The position numbers and the translations under genes were made by a program. From Curtobacterium sp. VKM Ac-1376 (GTDB taxonomy: Bacteria; Actinomycetota; Actinomycetes; Actinomycetales; Microbacteriaceae), in NCBI RefSeq assembly GCF_015351025.1, contig NZ_JADKRV010000005.1:1-64000 (forward strand): 64,000 bases of DNA, read 5' to 3'. Positions 21,832 through 30,077 of the stretch are shown in pieces. The notes under the pieces are model-generated. The model was not told where the DNA came from. It did not search any database and saw nothing but the letters and a program-made list of their open reading frames with translations. The stretch's first letter is position 1. Each line of letters begins with the position of its first letter.

Positions 21832-23243
21832 CGGACCGCCGGCCCGTCTCCACGCGCTCGCGCCGCCCGACCTCGACGCGGTCGCGTCGTGGCACGACCG
21901 CCTACGAGCGCACGGGGACGGTCACCGGCATGACCAACGTCCGGACCCGGATCGTCGGTGACCGTGACGGTGTCGCCGCCGAGGCGGTCATCGGGATCGT
22001 CCGGCTGTGGGCAGCGGCCTGGAGGCTCGTCCTGCGTGCCTGGGCCGAGGTCTCGTCCGTCGTCACCGGGCTCGGCTGGACGGTCGCCGCGCTCACGCTC
22101 GTCGCGTTCGTGGCCGGCTACCGGTTCGGGCTGCGTGAGGTCGTCGTCGTCGGCTTCGCCGGTGCGGTGCTCGCCGTCGTCGCGGCCGTCGCGCTCATCG
22201 GCCGCTCGCGCCTGGCGATCCGCATGCGCCTGCCGCAGCACCGCGTCGCGGTCGGCGACGACGCCGGTGTGGTGATCACCGCGGAGAACCCGACGCGTCT
22301 GCCGTCGGTCCCGACCACCGTCGAGGTGCCCGTCGGCACGGGGCTCGTCGACGTCGCCATCCCCGCGATCGGGCCGAACGCGACCTTCGAGCGGCAGGTC
22401 CCCGTCCCGACGCTCCGCCGCGGCGTCCTCGACGTCGGGCCGGTCACCAGCGTCCGTGCCGACCCGGTTGGGCTCGTCCGACGCGAGCTCGTCTGGACCA
22501 CCCGTGAGCAGGTCATCGTGCACCCCCGCACCATCGCCATCCCGTCGACGAGCACCGGTCTGGTGCGCGACCTCGAGGGCCAGGCCACCACCGACCTGTC
22601 CCCAGCGGACATCGCCTTCCACGCGATCCGTGAGTACATGCCGGGCGATGACCCCCGCACCATCCACTGGAAATCGACCGCCAAGTCCGGCGCGCTCATG
22701 GTCCGGCAGTTCGAGGACACCCGCCGCTCGCACCTCGTCGTCGTCCTGGGCATCGCGCGCGGGGAGTTCGGGGACGACGAGGAGTTCGAGCTCGCGGTGA
22801 GCACCGCCGCGTCGCTCGGAGCACGGGCGGTCCGCGACGGCCGCGAGGTCTCCGTTGCCGTCTCGCAGCGCACGCCGGAGTTCGCGAAGCGTGCCGTCTA
22901 CGCGGTGCGCAGGCTGCCCACCGTCACGCCGACGCGTCTGCTCGACGACTTCGCCTCGGTCGGGTTGGCAGATGCCTGCCTGCCGATCGCCGAGGTGTCC
23001 CGCATCGTCGGCAGTGACACCGAGGGCATCTCGGTCGCGTTCCTCGTGGTCGGGTCGACGGTCGGCCTGCCCGCGCTCCGTCTGGCCGCCACCCGTTTCC
23101 CCGTCGGCGTCGAGGTCGTCGCGGTGATCTGCGAACCCGATGCCCAGCCGCGATTCCTCCGGGTCGCCGGCCTCACCGTGGTCACCATCGGCTACCTGGA
23201 CGACCTCCGGCACGCGCTGCACCGATCGGCGTCGACAGCGTGA
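21828..23243 (+). CDS. DUF58-domain membrane protein
   Basis: A 471-residue protein. The basic N-terminal 60 residues are followed by two membrane helices (about 83-127) and a cytoplasmic region ending in a DUF58 domain. Its signature is Y-M-P-G-D-D-P-R-T-I-H-W-K-S-T-A (about 270-285) followed by M-V-R-Q-F-E. The DUF58 fold is related to von Willebrand A and is the standard partner of MoxR. GTG 21828 overlaps the moxR stop. An in-frame ATG at 21930 (M-T-N-V-R-T-R) would shorten the N-terminus and cannot be excluded. Confidence 0.9.
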   Translation: MTDRRPVSTRSRRPTSTRSRRGTTAYERTGTVTGMTNVRTRIVGDRDGVAAEAVIGIVRLWAAAWRLVLRAWAEVSSVVTGLGWTVAALTLVAFVAGYRFGLREVVVVGFAGAVLAVVAAVALIGRSRLAIRMRLPQHRVAVGDDAGVVITAENPTRLPSVPTTVEVPVGTGLVDVAIPAIGPNATFERQVPVPTLRRGVLDVGPVTSVRADPVGLVRRELVWTTREQVIVHPRTIAIPSTSTGLVRDLEGQATTDLSPADIAFHAIREYMPGDDPRTIHWKSTAKSGALMVRQFEDTRRSHLVVVLGIARGEFGDDEEFELAVSTAASLGARAVRDGREVSVAVSQRTPEFAKRAVYAVRRLPTVTPTRLLDDFASVGLADACLPIAEVSRIVGSDTEGISVAFLVVGSTVGLPALRLAATRFPVGVEVVAVICEPDAQPRFLRVAGLTVVTIGYLDDLRHALHRSASTA

Positions 23244-25699
23244 GCGCGGCACCGGTGACCACCCCGTCGGCTCCGGCGGACCGGGCGCGGCGGTCGACCA
23301 GACGATCCGCCCGGAGGGATGCGCGACGACTCGTCCCGTTCCGTCTGGCCGGTGGCACCCTGGTCGTCTGGCTCCTGCTGGCGGTGGCGAGCACGTCCTG
23401 GTGGCCGGTTTACCGTGACGACGCCATGATCGTCGCCGCGGTCACGGCCGTCGTGCTCGGTACCGTCGTCGCCCTGCTCGGCACCCTGCTGCGGCTGCCG
23501 ATGGCCGTCGTCGCGATCGCGACGATCGCGGCCTTCACCCTCGTCGGTGTCCCGGCGGCCGTACCGGGCCAGGCCGACGGGCTGCTGCCCACCGGGCGCG
23601 GCCTCCTCGACCTCTTCGCCGGCGTGGCGCTGGGCTGGAAGCAGCTGGTGACCATCAGCCTGCCGGTGGGTTCCTACGAGGCGCTTCTCGTGCCCTACTT
23701 CGTGATGCTCCTGGTGGCCACGGTGACGGCCGTGAGCGTGGCCACCCGCGCCTCCAGGCAGGAGCTCGCGAGCATCCCGGCACTGGTGCTGTTCGCGGTC
23801 GGCGTGGTCGTCGGGCCGAGCCGGCTGGACACGTCCGTCCTGACGGCCGTCGTCCTGGTCGGCATCGCGCTGGTCTGGGCGCTGACCGTGCGGCACGTCC
23901 GTCGCGCGGTCGCCGTGGCGGCCACCATCGGATCGCGCGTGCCGGTCGTGCGCTCGATCGTGCGCCCCGCGCTCGTCGGGACGGGCACCATCGTCGCGGC
24001 GGCGGTCGTCGCGACCGGGTTGGGTCTGGTCGCACCGCCCTCGGTGGAGCGCACCGTCGCCCGCACCGACGTCGTCAAGCCCTTCGACCCGCGCGACCAC
24101 GTCAGCCCGCTCAGCGGGTTCCGCGCCTACGAGGAGTCGACGGCTGCGGACTCGCCGCAGCTCCGCGTGACCGGTCTGCCGGAGGACGGGTTCGTCCGCA
24201 TCGCGACCCTCGACACGTACGACGGCGTGGTCTACCGCGTCGGGGGCGCCGACGGGTCGTCCGGGTCGGGCACGTTCGAGCGCGTGCCGACGTCCGTCGA
24301 CGTGCGTGGTGTCGAGGGCACCACCGTGGAGGTCCGCGTCGCGGTCGACGGCTACCGCGGGGTCTGGCTGCCGACCGTCGGTGACCTGGAGCGCGTCGAG
24401 TTCACCGGTCCAGGCGCCGATGAGGAGCGTGGCGCCTTCTTCTACAACGGTTCCACGCGCACCGGGGCGGTCGTGGGCGGGGTCGAGGACGGGACGTCCT
24501 ACGACCTGACCGCCGTCATCCCGGACCAGCCGTCGGAGCGCGAGCTCGCCGCCGCGCGACCGGGGGACGCGACGGTCCCGACGGCCAGGGACGTCCCCGA
24601 CGCAGTGCGCGAGACGGTGGAGGCCACGACGGCGAACGAGTCCTCGCCCGGTGCGAAGCTGCTCGCGGCGCTCCGGTCGCTCACGCGCACGGGGTACGTG
24701 AGCCACGGTGTCGGCGACGACCGGGTGAGCCGATCGGGGCACGGTGCCGACCGCATCCAGGAACTCCTGACCGCGCCGCTCATGATCGGTGACCAGGAGC
24801 AGTACGCCGCCGCCGCAGCACTGATGGCGGACGAGCTCGGGTTCCCGGCCCGGGTGGTGATGGGCTTCACCGCGGGTGGTGACTCGGGTACCACCGGAAC
24901 TGCGCAGCGCGGCGATCTGACCACCTTCCGCGGCTCGGACGTCACGGCTCGCATCGAGGTCGACACCGCGCAGTGGGGGTGGGTGATGCTCAACCCGAAC
25001 CCGACGGTGCGCGAGATCCCGAACGAGCAGCAGCAGACCCCGCAGCCGGTGACCCGACCGGAGACAGTCGTGCCGCCGCCTCCCGCCGACCAGCAGGACC
25101 AGGACCAGCAGGCGCCGCCCGAGAGCGACCGGAACACGCCGCCCGTGCAGCCGCTGTGGCTGCAGATCCTGCTCGCGGTGCTGCCGTGGGCGTTCGGGAC
25201 GCTCGGGTTCCTCGCCCTCGTCCTCCTGCCGTTCGCGGTGGTCGTGCTGCTGAAGCGCCTGCGGCGGCGGAGGCGCCGGAACGCGACGAGCCCGCGCGGC
25301 CGCATCGTCGGTGCGTGGGACGAGTACCGCGACGCGCTGCTCGATCGCGGTCACGACGTCGCTCGGTCTGCCACCCGGCGCGAAGCGGTCGTCGGGGCCC
25401 CCGGGGACGGCGGCACCGGTCTGGCCGCCCTGGCCGACCGCGCGGTCTTCGGACCGAGTGACTCCGACCGGGCGACGGCCGACCGGATGTGGTCCGCGAC
25501 CGACGACGCGATCGGCTCACTCCGCACCGGTCGGACGCGTCGAGAACGCTTCCGGACAGCCGTCTCGCTCCGGTCGCTGCGGCCCCCTCGACCTCGCCGC
25601 GGACCCGACGACCAGGGTGCGTCGGGACGCGACGACTACGATGATCGGAGGCCGGACGAGCGTCGTGGACGGCCGAGTGAGGACAGAGGCACCCCGTGA
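23240..25699 (+). CDS. transglutaminase-fold membrane protein with degenerate catalytic positions
   Basis: An 819-residue protein with an N-terminal block of about six to seven membrane helices (about 33-270), an outside region, a transglutaminase-like core (about 500-600), another helix (about 640-668) and a cytoplasmic tail. At the usual G-Y-C-E-H-F-A motif it reads G-D-Q-E-Q-Y-A, so the nucleophile cysteine is Q519. The usual H-A-W-V-E-V reads T-A-R-I-E-V (T569 for His). The D-P-T-P aspartate is N585 in N-P-N-P. Cross-linking or protease chemistry is therefore unlikely, and a binding role is inferred. GTG overlaps the DUF58 stop, completing a MoxR-DUF58-transglutaminase module. Confidence 0.88.
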   Translation: MSAAPVTTPSAPADRARRSTRRSARRDARRLVPFRLAGGTLVVWLLLAVASTSWWPVYRDDAMIVAAVTAVVLGTVVALLGTLLRLPMAVVAIATIAAFTLVGVPAAVPGQADGLLPTGRGLLDLFAGVALGWKQLVTISLPVGSYEALLVPYFVMLLVATVTAVSVATRASRQELASIPALVLFAVGVVVGPSRLDTSVLTAVVLVGIALVWALTVRHVRRAVAVAATIGSRVPVVRSIVRPALVGTGTIVAAAVVATGLGLVAPPSVERTVARTDVVKPFDPRDHVSPLSGFRAYEESTAADSPQLRVTGLPEDGFVRIATLDTYDGVVYRVGGADGSSGSGTFERVPTSVDVRGVEGTTVEVRVAVDGYRGVWLPTVGDLERVEFTGPGADEERGAFFYNGSTRTGAVVGGVEDGTSYDLTAVIPDQPSERELAAARPGDATVPTARDVPDAVRETVEATTANESSPGAKLLAALRSLTRTGYVSHGVGDDRVSRSGHGADRIQELLTAPLMIGDQEQYAAAAALMADELGFPARVVMGFTAGGDSGTTGTAQRGDLTTFRGSDVTARIEVDTAQWGWVMLNPNPTVREIPNEQQQTPQPVTRPETVVPPPPADQQDQDQQAPPESDRNTPPVQPLWLQILLAVLPWAFGTLGFLALVLLPFAVVVLLKRLRRRRRRNATSPRGRIVGAWDEYRDALLDRGHDVARSATRREAVVGAPGDGGTGLAALADRAVFGPSDSDRATADRMWSATDDAIGSLRTGRTRRERFRTAVSLRSLRPPRPRRGPDDQGASGRDDYDDRRPDERRGRPSEDRGTP

Positions 25700-27675
25700 T
25701 CAGATGCGAACACTGCGGATCGATGCTCCCGGACGGGGCGATCTTCTGCGGTGAGTGCGGACGCGCGGTCACCGCCGCGGCGAACCGTCGCCCGGTCGCG
25801 CAGCCCCCCGTCGAGCAGGCACCGCCGCCGCCCCTGCAACAGCCGGACGCGCACGGCCGGCGCTCCGATCCCGCGTCCGACGCCTGGCTGCCCGAATCCA
25901 CGCTCGACCCAGCCACCCGCGCCTGGCTCACCGGTGCCGATCGCCGCGGGGCGGAACCGCCCGCGTCGGTCCCGGTGCAGCGCCCGAGCGACTTCGCCCC
26001 TCGAGAGGCCCCGTCGCACGTGCACGGAGCCGGGTCCGGGTTCGAGGACTGGTCCGGTGCTCCTGCGCAGTCCGAGGAGCAGCCGACGCTCCACCCGGAC
26101 GCCTTCCGGTCGGAGCCCGACGATCCCTCCGCCGCGGACGACCCCGAGCGCACGCGTCTCGTCCCGGTGCACCGGAGGCCAGCCGACCCCGCCGACCCCG
26201 TCGAGCCGCCCCGGCGCGCAACGTCTGACGCGCCCGCCGAACCCGTCGACGACCAGGAGGCACGCCCGGCCGAGCCGGTCGCCGAACAGCCCGCCGTCGC
26301 CGAGTTCGCTGAACCCGTCGAAGCCGCTGAACCGGTGGTGCCGATCTGGGCACCGCCGGCGGCGACCGCGCCCACTGCGGCCCCGGTCGGGCCGTCCTGG
26401 TGGGTCGGGCGTGGCGGTGCTGCTGCTCCCGAAGCACCCTCCGAGCCCGTCGTGCCCCCGGTGCCGGGCGGACCGCGGATCGACGCCCACGGCCGGACCG
26501 CCCCCACCGCTGACGACCGCGCTCGTGACGACGTCAGCGGTGACGCCGCTGTTGCCCTGACGCCAGAGGACGAGCAGCCGCCCGTCGTCTCGCCGCCGCA
26601 GCCGGGGGACACCGCCGTCGTCGAGCCGCTGGTCGACCGCCGTCCGTCGCGCCCCGCACCGCTCGTCACCCCGGGCATGCACGCGACGACGATCTGCCAC
26701 GTCTGCGGCAACCGGCTCGAGCCCGACGACATCTTCTGCAGTGAGTGCGGGGCGGTCCGTCCTGCCGTGACGGCGGCCTTCACCGGGCCGGTCATGCCGC
26801 TGCCGATGACGCGACCCGACTGGGCAGCAGAGGACTCCGGCGGCAGCGACGAGGCCACCGCAACTGAAGCGGTCGACGCCGAGGGAGCACCCCGGGCGGG
26901 CGTGGCCGAGCCTGCCACCGCCGGCGGACCGGACGACGAGATCCCGTCCGACGAGACAGGGACTGACGACCAGAACCTGCCCGACGACGAGTCGGAGCGT
27001 GCGGAGGTCGAGCGGTCCGACCCAGGTCGGCGGCCCCGTGGCGCGCACGCGGCCCCCGTGTCCGGGCTCGAGACACCGAGCGACTCCTCCGTCGCCCCGA
27101 GCACCACGGGCACCCCGGTCCCGCCGGTTCCCGGGTCCGCCACCGTGCCGTCCTCCGCGCCGTCCGCGACCACGGCCGGTGCGCCCCTCGCTGCGCCGCT
27201 GCCCCCGATCCCGGGGGTGCACGGTGCCGCTCTGCCGCTCCCGCCCGAGGACCGCACCGTGTCGGACACCGAGTTCGACTCCGATGCCCACTCGGATGAA
27301 CTCGACGAGGACGTCGACGAGACCCGCATCGTCGCGAAGACCCCGACCCGAGCACCGTTCGTCTTGCACTTCAGCACCGGCGAGCGGTTCGGGGTGCACG
27401 GGACCGGGCTCCTCGGCCGCCTGCCGCGTCCCCAGCCAGGAGAGCGGTACGACGACCTGCTGACCGTCCACGACCCGGGCAAGTCGGTGTCGAAGACGCA
27501 CCTCGAGATGGGGCGTGACGGCGACGACCTCTGGGTCTCCGACCGGTTCTCCGGCAACGGTACGGTCGTACGACACATCGACGGCTCGATCCGTCGCTGC
27601 GAGCCCGGGCGCCGGTACCGCGTCGAGCGTGGCGCCCGCGTCGACATCGGCGAGCAGTTCTTCCTGGTCCAGTGA
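25696..27675 (+). CDS. double zinc-ribbon FHA-domain protein
   Basis: A 659-residue protein with GTG overlapping the previous stop. The N-terminal zinc ribbon is C-E-H-C (4-7) paired with C-G-E-C (about 18-21). A second, very similar ribbon follows at about 333-350 (C-H-V-C and C-S-E-C). Long acidic, proline/alanine-rich disordered stretches fill the rest. The C-terminal FHA domain (about 554-650) has G-R-L near 574, S-V-S-K-T-H near 596 and S-G-N-G-T near 616. Two threonine motifs, E-R-T-R-L-V (T153) and D-E-T-R-I-V (T543, just before the FHA domain), could be kinase targets. The role is likely a phospho-dependent scaffold. There is no membrane segment. Confidence 0.87.
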   Translation: MIRCEHCGSMLPDGAIFCGECGRAVTAAANRRPVAQPPVEQAPPPPLQQPDAHGRRSDPASDAWLPESTLDPATRAWLTGADRRGAEPPASVPVQRPSDFAPREAPSHVHGAGSGFEDWSGAPAQSEEQPTLHPDAFRSEPDDPSAADDPERTRLVPVHRRPADPADPVEPPRRATSDAPAEPVDDQEARPAEPVAEQPAVAEFAEPVEAAEPVVPIWAPPAATAPTAAPVGPSWWVGRGGAAAPEAPSEPVVPPVPGGPRIDAHGRTAPTADDRARDDVSGDAAVALTPEDEQPPVVSPPQPGDTAVVEPLVDRRPSRPAPLVTPGMHATTICHVCGNRLEPDDIFCSECGAVRPAVTAAFTGPVMPLPMTRPDWAAEDSGGSDEATATEAVDAEGAPRAGVAEPATAGGPDDEIPSDETGTDDQNLPDDESERAEVERSDPGRRPRGAHAAPVSGLETPSDSSVAPSTTGTPVPPVPGSATVPSSAPSATTAGAPLAAPLPPIPGVHGAALPLPPEDRTVSDTEFDSDAHSDELDEDVDETRIVAKTPTRAPFVLHFSTGERFGVHGTGLLGRLPRPQPGERYDDLLTVHDPGKSVSKTHLEMGRDGDDLWVSDRFSGNGTVVRHIDGSIRRCEPGRRYRVERGARVDIGEQFFLVQ

Positions 27676-27754
27676 CCGCCGGCCGGTCCGGCGACTTCTC
27701 CACAGATGCCGCTCGGGCCGCCAGCCGTCGTGCGGGACCTGCTGCGATGGGAGC

Positions 27755-28501
27755 GTGTCCCCGTTCACTGCTCGCTGTCTCGTCGTGGGTGCGGCGGTCG
27801 CGCTGCTCCTGGTCGGCGTCCTGTCGCCGGTCGACGCTGGTCGGCGGGCGGTCCTGATCGGTGCGGCGGCGTGCTGTGCGATCGTCGACGTCGTGCTCCA
27901 CCGGTCGCCACGGCCGGGCCCGTCCGATGTCGTGGTCGTCGCCGGACCGCCAGCGCCAGCGCCAGACCCCGGCCCCGAGCTCGACGTCGGGTCCGGGCTC
28001 TCCGTTGCGTCCGAGGACGACCGTCCGCCCGACCGGGGAACGGCAGGCGGCTCGCTCGTCCTCGGCCATCGACCGGACGGTCCTGCGGTCGCCGTCGCAG
28101 CGGCATCGCACGTGGTGGTGGTCGGCGCCGGGGTGCTCGCGGACGCGGTGTTCCGCGCGATCGCCGAGCAGGTCCGAGCCGGTGCGGCAGCCGACGACGA
28201 CATCCGGAGCGTCACCGCCTCCGGGCCCCGGTGCGACGTCGACGCCGGCGACGGTCCCGGGGGAGACGGCGACGCGCTCGGCCTCCCGGACCACACCGCG
28301 GTCCTCGCCCGCCTGGACGCCCAGGGCCGAGCGGTCGGCACCGTGGTGCTCGTCGCCGGACTCGGATCGCTGCCACGGCGGTGGGACGTGGCCGTCGAGG
28401 TCTCCCGCTACGGCTGTTCCGTGCGCTGCCCGGACGAGCAGCACAGCACGGAGGTGCGCCCGGTGCTCCCGCTCCTGTCAGCCGATCCCGGGGTCGGGTA
28501 G
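27755..28501 (+). CDS. membrane protein with a degenerate FtsK/EccC-like core (uncertain)
   Basis: About 248 residues from GTG 27755. Two closely spaced hydrophobic helices (about 8-50) precede a cytoplasmic region. The stretch L-V-L-G-H-R-P-D-G-P-A-V-A-V followed by S-H-V-V-V-V-G-A-G has the layout of FtsK/SpoIIIE/EccC cores (G-x-D-x-x-G-x-P-V then P-H-x-L-V-A-G-x-T-G-S-G-K-S). The Walker A lysine is absent: V-G-A-G-V-L-A-D-A. This relation is inference. The start is unsettled: GTG 27672 overlaps the FHA stop in another frame and ATG 27706 opens a third, so a frameshift between about 27700 and 27800 is possible. It ends 1 base from the convergent asparaginase gene. Confidence 0.6.
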   Translation: MSPFTARCLVVGAAVALLLVGVLSPVDAGRRAVLIGAAACCAIVDVVLHRSPRPGPSDVVVVAGPPAPAPDPGPELDVGSGLSVASEDDRPPDRGTAGGSLVLGHRPDGPAVAVAAASHVVVVGAGVLADAVFRAIAEQVRAGAAADDDIRSVTASGPRCDVDAGDGPGGDGDALGLPDHTAVLARLDAQGRAVGTVVLVAGLGSLPRRWDVAVEVSRYGCSVRCPDEQHSTEVRPVLPLLSADPGVG

Positions 28502-28502
28502 G

Positions 28503-29495
28503 TCAGCGCAGTCCGGCACCGACGCGCACGGCGCCGACGGGCACGCCCCCGCCGAGCACCTGCTCGCCGATCGCTGCGAGCACATCCGCCATGCCGGCGG
28601 CCTCGACCAGCCCGTTCCGCTCGAGCAGCGCGAGCGCCGCGAGGGTACCGGCGCGCTGCGACCCGTCGAGCACCTTCACCGCGACCGCCGCGCCCCCGGG
28701 CAGCCCCATCACCATGACGCCCTCGGCGCCGAGCTTCGCCAGCACCTGCAGCCGCTCGATCGTCACGGTGTTCGCCCGTCCGACGCCGTCGATCGCCCAA
28801 GGGTGGGCGAGGACCGCGTCCGTCAGGGCAGCGGAGTCGTCGTCGCCGCGGGCGACGACACCCGCGAAGCCGCGCGCGAGTCCGGTCAGCGTCAACGGGA
28901 ACACCGGGGCCCCGCAGCCGTCGGTGCCGACCAGGTCGACGGTCTCGTGGGTGTACTCCTCGACCACGGAGCGCACCCGCCGCTGCAACGGGTGCTCGAT
29001 GTCGAGGTAGGTCGCAGCGTCCCACCCGTTCACCCGGCAGGCCGCGAGCATGCCGGCGTGCTTCCCGGAGCAGTTCATCGCCAGACGGCGGGGACCGTCC
29101 ATCGTTCGGGCGGTGCCGCGGTCGAAGGGCATGTCGGGCGGGCAGCCGAGGTCGGCCTCGACGTGGTCGAACGACTCGAGCATGTGCAGGGCGAGGGCCT
29201 GGTGTGCTGCGGTGCCGGCGTGGCTCGCAGTGGTGAGGACGAGCTCCTCGTCGGAGAACAGCGCACCGGCACCCCGGACCGCCAGCGCCTGGAACGGCTT
29301 CATCGTCGAGCGCGGGTAGATGCTGGCGGTGCCGTCGCCGACCGAGTCGATGACGGTGCCGGCGGCGTCGACGACCACGCCGGCTCCGACGTGCCGGCTC
29401 TCGTCGAACCCTGAGCGTTCGAGAACCGCCAGTTCGACGGACCCGTCGGCGGTGAGAGGATGGCGATCAGTGCGGACTTCGGGGCTCACCGTCAT
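28503..29495 (-). CDS. L-asparaginase, Rhizobium etli AnsA-type (class 3)
   Basis: A 330-residue protein of the asparaginase II family that hydrolyses asparagine to aspartate and ammonia. The serine-lysine motif S-T-M-K-P (S63, K66) matches the SxxK nucleophile of this beta-lactamase-like fold. C142 and K145 (C-S-G-K-H-A-G-M) and C194 (T-D-G-C-G-A-P) match the metal-binding Cys/Lys/Cys site described for the R. etli enzyme. There is no signal peptide, so it is cytosolic. The start is ATG 29495. TAGCAT on the minus strand ends 6 bases before it, predicting a leaderless mRNA. Convergent with the preceding operon without space for a terminator. Confidence 0.9.
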   Translation of the reverse strand: MTVSPEVRTDRHPLTADGSVELAVLERSGFDESRHVGAGVVVDAAGTVIDSVGDGTASIYPRSTMKPFQALAVRGAGALFSDEELVLTTASHAGTAAHQALALHMLESFDHVEADLGCPPDMPFDRGTARTMDGPRRLAMNCSGKHAGMLAACRVNGWDAATYLDIEHPLQRRVRSVVEEYTHETVDLVGTDGCGAPVFPLTLTGLARGFAGVVARGDDDSAALTDAVLAHPWAIDGVGRANTVTIERLQVLAKLGAEGVMVMGLPGGAAVAVKVLDGSQRAGTLAALALLERNGLVEAAGMADVLAAIGEQVLGGGVPVGAVRVGAGLR

Positions 29496-29501
29496 GCCGC
29501 C

Positions 29502-29507
29502 ATGCTA
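29502..29507 (-). promoter_or_regulatory. -10 of the asparaginase gene (leaderless)
   Basis: TAGCAT on the minus strand ends 6 bases before the ATG at 29495, the spacing expected if transcription starts at the A of the start codon. Confidence 0.5.
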
Positions 29508-29561
29508 GCCAAGGCGGACACCCGCCACGGCCGGACCGACGCCGACGAGAAGGGCCGAACC

Positions 29562-30071
29562 GTGAACGACCACTCCTACGAGGTCTCCGTCAGCTGGACC
29601 GGCGACCGCGGGACCGGCACGTCCGGGTACCGCGACTACGGCCGCGAGCACGTGGTCTCGGCGACCGGCAAGCCCGACGTCCCCGGCTCCGCCGACCCGT
29701 CGTTCCGCGGTGACCGCGACCGGTGGAACCCCGAGGAACTCGTCGTCGCCGCACTGGCCCAGTGCCACATGCTCAGCTACCTGCACGTCGCCGTCACCCA
29801 GGGGTTCACCGTCGTCGACTACCGGGACACCGCCACCGCCTCGCTCCGCCTGAACCGCGACGGCTCCGGTGAGCTCACCGGGGCGACCCTGCACCCCGTC
29901 GTGACGATCCTCGAAGCCGACCGGGTCGCCGACGCCGAAGCCGCGCACGTGACCGCCAACCAGCTCTGTTTCATCGCGCGGTCGGTCGCGTTCCCGGTGC
30001 ACCACGAACCGCACCTCGTCGTCCAGGCTGCGTCATTGGCAGGGGACTCTTCGACGCGTGAGGCAGACTAG
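29562..30071 (+). CDS. OsmC-family protein
   Basis: A 169-residue OsmC/Ohr-like protein. One conserved cysteine lies in L-A-Q-C-H-M-L (about 68), in the helix that holds the peroxidatic cysteine of the family. The second lies in N-Q-L-C-F-I-A-R (about 138). R-W-N-P-E-E-L-V-V-A-A-L precedes the first. The family reduces organic hydroperoxides with thiols, or acts on less-defined substrates. GTG 29562 is chosen because AGAAGGG lies 8 bases upstream. Upstream in-frame starts (29460, 29502) run into the divergent asparaginase promoter. Confidence 0.87.
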   Translation: MNDHSYEVSVSWTGDRGTGTSGYRDYGREHVVSATGKPDVPGSADPSFRGDRDRWNPEELVVAALAQCHMLSYLHVAVTQGFTVVDYRDTATASLRLNRDGSGELTGATLHPVVTILEADRVADAEAAHVTANQLCFIARSVAFPVHHEPHLVVQAASLAGDSSTREAD

Positions 30072-30077
30072 GGTCCC

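Noticed and set aside
27861..29414. 517-codon plus-strand frame overlapping the asparaginase gene
   Set aside because: The minus-strand asparaginase has clear active-site motifs and a promoter. The plus frame is low complexity and starts inside another gene.
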